18,208 nucleotides of DNA from Rickettsiales bacterium (GTDB lineage Bacteria; Pseudomonadota; Alphaproteobacteria; Rickettsiales; UBA3002): the NCBI GenBank assembly GCA_021300075.1, contig JAJTIB010000024.1:1-18208 (forward strand). The letters run 5' to 3'. The notes beneath the pieces are model-generated. The model was not told the origin of the DNA. It was given only the letters and a program-made list of their open reading frames with translations, and ran no database searches. Shown piece by piece: positions 14,058 to 18,208 of the stretch. A program made the translations under genes and the position numbers. Position 1 is the first letter of the stretch. Each line of letters opens with the position of its first letter.

Positions 14058-15177
14058 TTCGGTGCGGGTTGTTTCTCATCTTTTTGCGCTGGTTATGCTT
14101 TTCGGGCTTTCGGGTTGCGCTATTTTGGGAGACCCCAACCGTGCCGAACTTTCGGAGGTGGCCTATGACGACATGCCCGGCTGGAGGGATGATCACCAGG
14201 CACTGCCTTACCAGTTATTTGTTGAATCCTGCGCCACGCTGAATCGCCGCGCCAGTCCCTATACAACTAAGACCGGAAACGCGATTGGTGAACGTGAAGC
14301 CTGGCGTTATGTTTGTACAGCAGCAACGAAATTCCAGAATCCGACCGACGAAGAAGCGCGGCAGTTCTTTGAGAAAAATTTCACGCCCTACCGTGTCAGA
14401 ACTCCGGCCAGCAGCAAGGGCCGGATCACCGGCTATTATGAGCCGCTGCTTTATGGCTCGATGAAGCGCATCGGACCGTATCAGACGCCGGTTTATGGTA
14501 TGCCACGCCGCGGTCCGCCCTATCCTGATCGGGCGGGAATCGAAGCCGGAGCCCTGCAAGGCGTGGCGCCGGTGCTGCTTTATGTCGATGATCCGGTGAT
14601 GCTATTCTTCCTTCAAATTCAGGGCTCTGGCAAAGTACGCTTACCTGACGGTGCGATTGTCGGCCTTCAATATGCGGGGCAAAATGGTTATCCTTACTGG
14701 GCGATTGGCCGTACGCTCAAAGACGAAGGCGCGCTGGATGAGGTGACCTTGCAGACTATCCGCGAGTGGCTCTATGCCAACCCGGGCGAAGCGGCGCGGG
14801 TGATGAACACCAATCCTTCCTATGTGTTTTTTAAATTATCCTCGGGCACGCAAATGGCTAAGGGCGCGCTTGGCATACCGCTCACGCCAGGGCGCTCGCT
14901 GGCGGTGGATGATGAGCGCGCAGCCTACGGCGTACCCACTTACATTTCCACAACTACAAAGCGGCGTGGGACTTTCTGGGATAAAAACTTCCGCCGTCTG
15001 ATGGTGTCGCAGGATACGGGCGGGGCGATTATTGGCGCGCATCGCGGGGATATTTTCTTTGGCCGCGGTGAGGACGAAGAATGGCAGGCAGGCCACCAGA
15101 ACAGCCTGGGCAAGGTCTTCTGGCTGCTGCCGCATCTGCCGCCGCCACCGGCGCCACAAGCTGATATGCAGTTATGA
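14047..15177 (+). CDS. mltA: Membrane-bound lytic murein transglycosylase A (lipoprotein)
   Basis: Cleaves peptidoglycan glycan strands to anhydro-muropeptides during wall turnover. The product is 376 residues. A lipoprotein signal peptide ends in the lipobox LSGC (C24), so it should be lipid-anchored in the envelope. The MltA domain shows GRITGYYEPLL (126-135), FLQIQGSGKVRLPDG, YVFFKLSSG, and GIPLTPGRSLAVD. The 3D-like C-terminal region SQDTGGAIIGAHRGDIFFGRG holds the conserved aspartates D323 and D335, one of which should be the catalytic acid. The start may be GTG 14047 or GTG 14062; both leave the signal peptide intact and neither has a strong Shine-Dalgarno. It overlaps the Tim44-like gene by 11 bp and smr by 4 bp. 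The tail ends in a proline-rich stretch. Confidence 0.96.
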   Translation: MRHSSVRVVSHLFALVMLFGLSGCAILGDPNRAELSEVAYDDMPGWRDDHQALPYQLFVESCATLNRRASPYTTKTGNAIGEREAWRYVCTAATKFQNPTDEEARQFFEKNFTPYRVRTPASSKGRITGYYEPLLYGSMKRIGPYQTPVYGMPRRGPPYPDRAGIEAGALQGVAPVLLYVDDPVMLFFLQIQGSGKVRLPDGAIVGLQYAGQNGYPYWAIGRTLKDEGALDEVTLQTIREWLYANPGEAARVMNTNPSYVFFKLSSGTQMAKGALGIPLTPGRSLAVDDERAAYGVPTYISTTTKRRGTFWDKNFRRLMVSQDTGGAIIGAHRGDIFFGRGEDEEWQAGHQNSLGKVFWLLPHLPPPPAPQADMQL

Positions 15178-15755
15178 AAAAGCGCGACCTGAGCGCCGAG
15201 GAACAGGCTGCGTGGGAAGAAGCTCTGCATGCCGCCCGCCCTTTGCGCGGTAAGATACCAGCGGCTTCCAGCAATACGGACTCTGCCCGCGAGGAGGAGT
15301 TGAAATATCTTTCCCGCGTGTCGTTGGGTGGCGATACAACCCCCCCTTCACGGATATGCAAGGGTAATTCTGAAAATCATAATAAAAAAACCTCAGATAT
15401 AGTGCAATCACCAGTGACGCGAGATGATTTCCGGACACTTGATAAAACGACCGCTGCCAAGTTCAGGGGCGGAAAATTGCCCATTGATGCGCGTCTCGAT
15501 TTGCACGGCCTTAAAGCCAGCGAAGCGCATCACCGCACCCATCATTTTATCTCGTCGGCTGTGGCGCGTGGCGACCGGACGCTGCTGATTATCACCGGTA
15601 AGGGCAAGCGCGGTGAGGGGGTGATTCGTCGTGAACTTCCCCATTGGCTTGAAGCCCCCGCACTTCGCCCCTTCATTCTGGCGATGACTTATGCTAGGCC
15701 GGAAGAGGGCGGCGAGGGGGCGTATCGCATTTTGCTGCGCCGACAGAAGGAGTGA
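15174..15755 (+). CDS. Smr-domain protein
   Basis: A 193-residue protein with a C-terminal Smr (MutS2-related) domain, a nuclease-type nucleic-acid-binding fold. The LDLHG signature is at 108-112 and TGKG at 141-144, with KASEAHHRTHHFI between and the closing YRILLRRQKE. The N-terminal half is charged and of low complexity (ATG-KKRDLSAEEQAAWEEAL) with no recognised domain. Its biological role here is not known; stand-alone Smr proteins can nick DNA or cleave RNA. The ATG overlaps the mltA stop (ATGA) and its own stop lies six bases before the response regulator, so it is inside an operon. It has no membrane segment and is probably cytoplasmic. Confidence 0.92.
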   Translation: MKKRDLSAEEQAAWEEALHAARPLRGKIPAASSNTDSAREEELKYLSRVSLGGDTTPPSRICKGNSENHNKKTSDIVQSPVTRDDFRTLDKTTAAKFRGGKLPIDARLDLHGLKASEAHHRTHHFISSAVARGDRTLLIITGKGKRGEGVIRRELPHWLEAPALRPFILAMTYARPEEGGEGAYRILLRRQKE

Positions 15756-15761
15756 AGGCGA

Positions 15762-16448
15762 ATGGCCGAGCCCACACATGTTTTGGTGGTGGATGATGAT
15801 GATCGCCTGCGTGCACTTTTAGTGCAATATCTGAGCGATCAGGGGCATCGTGTATCTGACGCAGCCAATACCAAAGAAGCGGATGAGATTCAGAAGCTGC
15901 TGATAGCCGACGCGCTGGTTCTTGATGTGATGATGCCCGGTGAGGAAGGCACAGCCTATGCCGCGCGGTTGCGTCAGCAAGGAAAGCGCACTCCTATTTT
16001 GATGTTGACCGCGCGTGGAGAGACGGATGCGCGGATTGCAGGGCTTGAAGCAGGGGCCGAGGACTATCTTGCTAAACCCTTTGCACCAAAGGAGCTGGCG
16101 CTGCGGCTCATGCGACTTATTGAACGTACCCGCAACGCACCTCAATCGCGGCTAAAGCACTTTGGCGCGTATGTCTATGATACCGAAACTGGGCGGCTGA
16201 TTCACAAGGATGGCCCGGTTTATCTGACTACCAGCGAACAGGCTTGTTTGAAAATTTTGGCGGCACAGGCGGGCATGCCGGTATCGCGTGAGACCATCGC
16301 TGCCGCCATGGGTGACGTGCAGAATGAACGCTCGGTCGATGTGCAGATTAACCGATTGCGAAAGAAAATTGAAACCAACCCCAGCAAGCCCGCCCATATC
16401 CAGACGGTTCGCAATGCTGGATATATTCTTTATACGAACGCATCATGA
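15762..16448 (+). CDS. OmpR/PhoB-family response regulator
   Basis: A 228-residue two-component response regulator. The receiver domain (about 5-122) has acidic residues D11-D14, phosphoacceptor D55 in ALVLDVMMPG, T83 in MLTARGE and K105 in YLAKPF. The winged-helix DNA-binding domain (about 131-228) ends with RSVDVQINRLRKKIE and IQTVRNAGYILY, the recognition helix and wing typical of the OmpR class. AAGGAG lies nine bases before the ATG. It follows smr by six bases and overlaps the histidine kinase by 4 bp (ATGA), so the two form a cognate pair probably read from the Tim44-like/mltA operon promoter or an internal one. The stimulus and target genes cannot be read from sequence; I did not assign a named system such as OmpR itself. 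Confidence 0.95.
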   Translation: MAEPTHVLVVDDDDRLRALLVQYLSDQGHRVSDAANTKEADEIQKLLIADALVLDVMMPGEEGTAYAARLRQQGKRTPILMLTARGETDARIAGLEAGAEDYLAKPFAPKELALRLMRLIERTRNAPQSRLKHFGAYVYDTETGRLIHKDGPVYLTTSEQACLKILAAQAGMPVSRETIAAAMGDVQNERSVDVQINRLRKKIETNPSKPAHIQTVRNAGYILYTNAS

Positions 16449-17800
16449 GCATTTTTTTCCGCATCAAACGGATTTTTCCAACCAGTCTCTATGGGCGGGC
16501 ACTTCTGATTCTCATTCTGCCGGTGGTGATTTTGCAGCTCACCATGGCTTATATTTTTTACGAGCGCCACTGGCAGGCCGTCGTTAGAACGCTCTCGAAC
16601 GCGGCGGCAGCCAATATTGTGCTGCTGGTCAATGAATATGAACGTTTGCGGATACTGGAAGGTGATGCGCGGGCACTGGAGCATACCGCGCAATTAGCGG
16701 CGGCTATGGGCTTGCGCGTGAGTTCGACGCCGGTGGCGGCAGGAAGATTTCATGACGGCAACAGTAAAAAGAAATTTCCGCAATTTTATCAACATCTCGA
16801 TCATGAGATTGATGTGCCGATCAAACTGCGCCAAACCGCAAATAACAAAGCGGTGGAGGTTGCTATTCTTCTGCATGGTCAGGTAGTGAGTTTTACCTTT
16901 GATCGCAAGCGGCTGGCAAGTTCGACCACGTATATTTTTATTTTATGGATGGTAGGCACGGCGCTGATTCTACTCGCGATTGCCGTTTTGTTTTTGCGTA
17001 ATCAGATTCGTCCGATTGTCCAGCTGGCCCGTGCCGCCGAACAGTTTGGCCTGGGGCGCGATGCTCAGGGCTATAGCCCGCGTGGGGCGAGTGAAGTGCG
17101 CCGCGCCGGTCGCGCTTTTCTGACGATGGCCGAGCGAGTACGCCGTGCGGTTGCAAGTCGCACCGAAATGCTGGCGGGAATTTCACATGATCTGCGTACA
17201 CCGTTGACGCGAATGAAACTCGAAATTGAAATGGCGGTGCTGGATGCCAGAACCCGCGAAGCTCTAAGCGGTGATATCGAAGAAATGCGCCACATGATTG
17301 ACGAATATCTTGACTTCGCCCGTGGGGATGCCGGTGAACTTGCTGAGTCAGTAGCTGTAGCGCCTTTTTTGGCTGAGATAGTCGAGTCCTATGCCCGCCA
17401 GGGGCGCGACGTAACACTGGTTCCGGGCGAAAATATCTCGCTGATGCTGCGCCCTAAAGCGTTACGCCGTGCGCTGCAGAATGTTATTGATAATGCGTTG
17501 CGGTATGGCAGAAAAGCGACGCTTGCGACGGATGTCAGCACGGCGTTCTTTCGTATTAAAATCCGCGATGAAGGCGCGGGTATCCCCGAGGCCAGCCAGC
17601 AGGATGTGTTCAAGCCCTTTCTGAGGCTTGATCCCTCGCGTAACAGCAAAACAGGTGGCGTGGGGCTGGGGCTTTCGATTGCGCGAGACATCGCCCAAAG
17701 CCACGGTGGGGATGTGACACTTGAGAATATACGCCAAGCCGGCGGCCAAATTATTGGGCTGGAAGTGACAATCCGCCTTCCGCGCCAGCTGGTCCGCTGA
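16445..17800 (+). CDS. EnvZ-like sensor histidine kinase
   Basis: A 451-residue membrane sensor kinase and the probable partner of the preceding regulator. Its architecture is a short cytoplasmic N-terminus, TM1 (16-39), a periplasmic sensor of about 120 residues without a recognised fold, TM2 (162-184), HAMP linker (185-237), H-box MLAGISHDLRTPLTRMK with phosphorylated H248, N-box NVIDNALRYG (346-355), G1 box IRDEGAGIPE (373-382) and G2 box GGVGLGLSIARD. The HDLRTPLTR form of the H-box is of the EnvZ/HisKA type. All kinase motifs are intact, so it should be active. The ATG overlaps the regulator stop. The gene ends nine bases before a convergent tRNA gene, with no terminator hairpin visible. 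Confidence 0.95.
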   Translation: MSIFFRIKRIFPTSLYGRALLILILPVVILQLTMAYIFYERHWQAVVRTLSNAAAANIVLLVNEYERLRILEGDARALEHTAQLAAAMGLRVSSTPVAAGRFHDGNSKKKFPQFYQHLDHEIDVPIKLRQTANNKAVEVAILLHGQVVSFTFDRKRLASSTTYIFILWMVGTALILLAIAVLFLRNQIRPIVQLARAAEQFGLGRDAQGYSPRGASEVRRAGRAFLTMAERVRRAVASRTEMLAGISHDLRTPLTRMKLEIEMAVLDARTREALSGDIEEMRHMIDEYLDFARGDAGELAESVAVAPFLAEIVESYARQGRDVTLVPGENISLMLRPKALRRALQNVIDNALRYGRKATLATDVSTAFFRIKIRDEGAGIPEASQQDVFKPFLRLDPSRNSKTGGVGLGLSIARDIAQSHGGDVTLENIRQAGGQIIGLEVTIRLPRQLVR

Positions 17801-17809
17801 GTCATGAAA

Positions 17810-17883
17810 TGGAGCGGGTGATGGGAATCGAACCCACGTAGCCAGCTTGGAAGGCTGGAACTTTACCATTAAGCTACACCCGC
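17810..17883 (-). tRNA. tRNA-Gly (anticodon UCC), CCA encoded
   Basis: The minus strand reads a complete cloverleaf of 74 nt including a genomically encoded CCA (17812-17810). Acceptor strands GCGGGTG (17883-17877) and CACCCGC (17820-17814) pair perfectly, the anticodon stem is CCAGC/GCTGG, and the T-loop is TTCGATT. The anticodon TCC lies at 17851-17849, decoding GGA/GGG. The discriminator is T. It is convergent with the histidine kinase gene and divergent from the cation transporter gene. Confidence 0.97.
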
Positions 17884-17968
17884 ATTGTGGCCATTCTTAC
17901 GCAGATTATCTTCCCAGTGCAACAGGCAGTACATTGCATTCTTGCGGCGAATCTTTTACGCTCTGGGA

Positions 17969-18208
17969 ATGCCCCATTCGCATGACCGTGCCCATAGTAC
18001 CAGCATCGCCCCTGAGAGGCGCGGTGCGGTTTATGAGGGGCAGGCGCGGTTGATGCGGCTTGCGACGTATGCCTCTATCAGCGTTGCGGTGGCGCTGGTG
18101 GCGCTCAAAGCTGTGGCCTGGTGGCTGTCGGATTCACTTGCCATGCTATCTTCGCTTACCGATTCATTTTTTGATGTGCTGACTTCGCTGATGAATTTCA
18201 TCGCTTTA
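17969..18208 (+). CDS. Cation diffusion facilitator (FieF-like), 5' part
   Basis: The first 80 codons of a gene cut by the window edge. The product opens MPHSHDRAHSTSIAPERRG and then has RLATYASISVAVALVALKAVAWWLSDSLAMLSSLTDSFFDVLTSL, which matches TM1 and TM2 of the CDF family of divalent-metal/proton antiporters. D65 and D69 in the TDSFFD stretch correspond to the DxxxD half of the intramembrane metal site known in E. coli YiiP/FieF. The histidine-bearing N-terminus may contact metal but is short. The start at ATG 17969 is the only upstream ATG in frame here; GGGA lies immediately before it, so the Shine-Dalgarno is poor, and the ATG at 18053 is an alternative. The metal cannot be told from this fragment. 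Confidence 0.88.
   Translation, partial: MPHSHDRAHSTSIAPERRGAVYEGQARLMRLATYASISVAVALVALKAVAWWLSDSLAMLSSLTDSFFDVLTSLMNFIAL

Noticed and set aside
1..18208. CRISPR array, insertion sequence, rRNA or prophage genes
   Set aside because: No regular repeat-spacer pattern, transposase, rRNA-like sequence or phage structural gene was seen; the tRNA-Gly flank at 17884-17968 also shows no integrase or att-like duplication.

Overview
The window looks like a piece of an alphaproteobacterial chromosome. Two well-known alphaproteobacterial gene blocks meet in it: rho-hemJ-hemH-hemE on the minus strand, and ppsR-aroE-coaE-dnaQ, secB, Tim44-like, mltA, smr to the right. Sequence details agree with this: a 320-residue LDH-like malate dehydrogenase, a ferrochelatase with a C-terminal cysteine cluster, and SecB beside a Tim44-like membrane protein. 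The species cannot be named from the sequence. The window is mixed in base composition: aroE and sucC are GC-rich, while hemE, hemH and the gene at 2088 are clearly richer in AT.

Layout. Positions 1-1800 hold sucD (5' part only) and sucC, the TCA-cycle succinyl-CoA synthetase, on the minus strand, separated by a spacer with a strong hairpin. Positions 2088-3936 hold a plus-strand unit: a 580-residue protein with two diverged GGDEF-like domains, overlapped by a previously uncalled 59-residue ORF with a strong Shine-Dalgarno. Positions 3917-4879 hold mdh (minus). In many alphaproteobacteria mdh directly precedes sucCD, so the 2088-3936 unit sits inside what is usually one TCA operon, in the opposite direction. 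Positions 5079-6739 hold rho and a coupled MAPEG-family membrane protein, with a recognisable promoter upstream. Positions 6926-9416 hold the haem genes hemE, hemH and hemJ, tightly coupled.

Positions 9417-9771 form the longest gene-free gap. It lies between divergent hemE and ppsR (the RP001 homologue), which is where the Caulobacter crescentus chromosome origin lies. It carries a 19-bp pure A/T tract, a near-consensus DnaA box and a W-box-like TCCCCA. Almost every gene to its left is on the minus strand and almost every gene to its right on the plus strand, as expected if replication forks leave from here. I regard this as a good candidate oriC.

To the right, ppsR-aroE-coaE overlap by 4 bp each and are followed by a palindrome, a GC-rich hairpin cluster and dnaQ. 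secB is convergent with dnaQ and divergent from a Tim44-like/mltA/smr operon. That operon runs almost without gaps into an OmpR-type response regulator and an EnvZ-type sensor kinase. A tRNA-Gly(UCC) on the minus strand and the 5' part of a cation diffusion facilitator gene close the window.

Most of the genes are conserved housekeeping functions: TCA cycle, transcription termination, haem, shikimate and CoA synthesis, proofreading, protein export, cell-wall turnover and signalling. The two least ordinary items are the candidate origin and the tandem GGDEF-like gene with its small partner.
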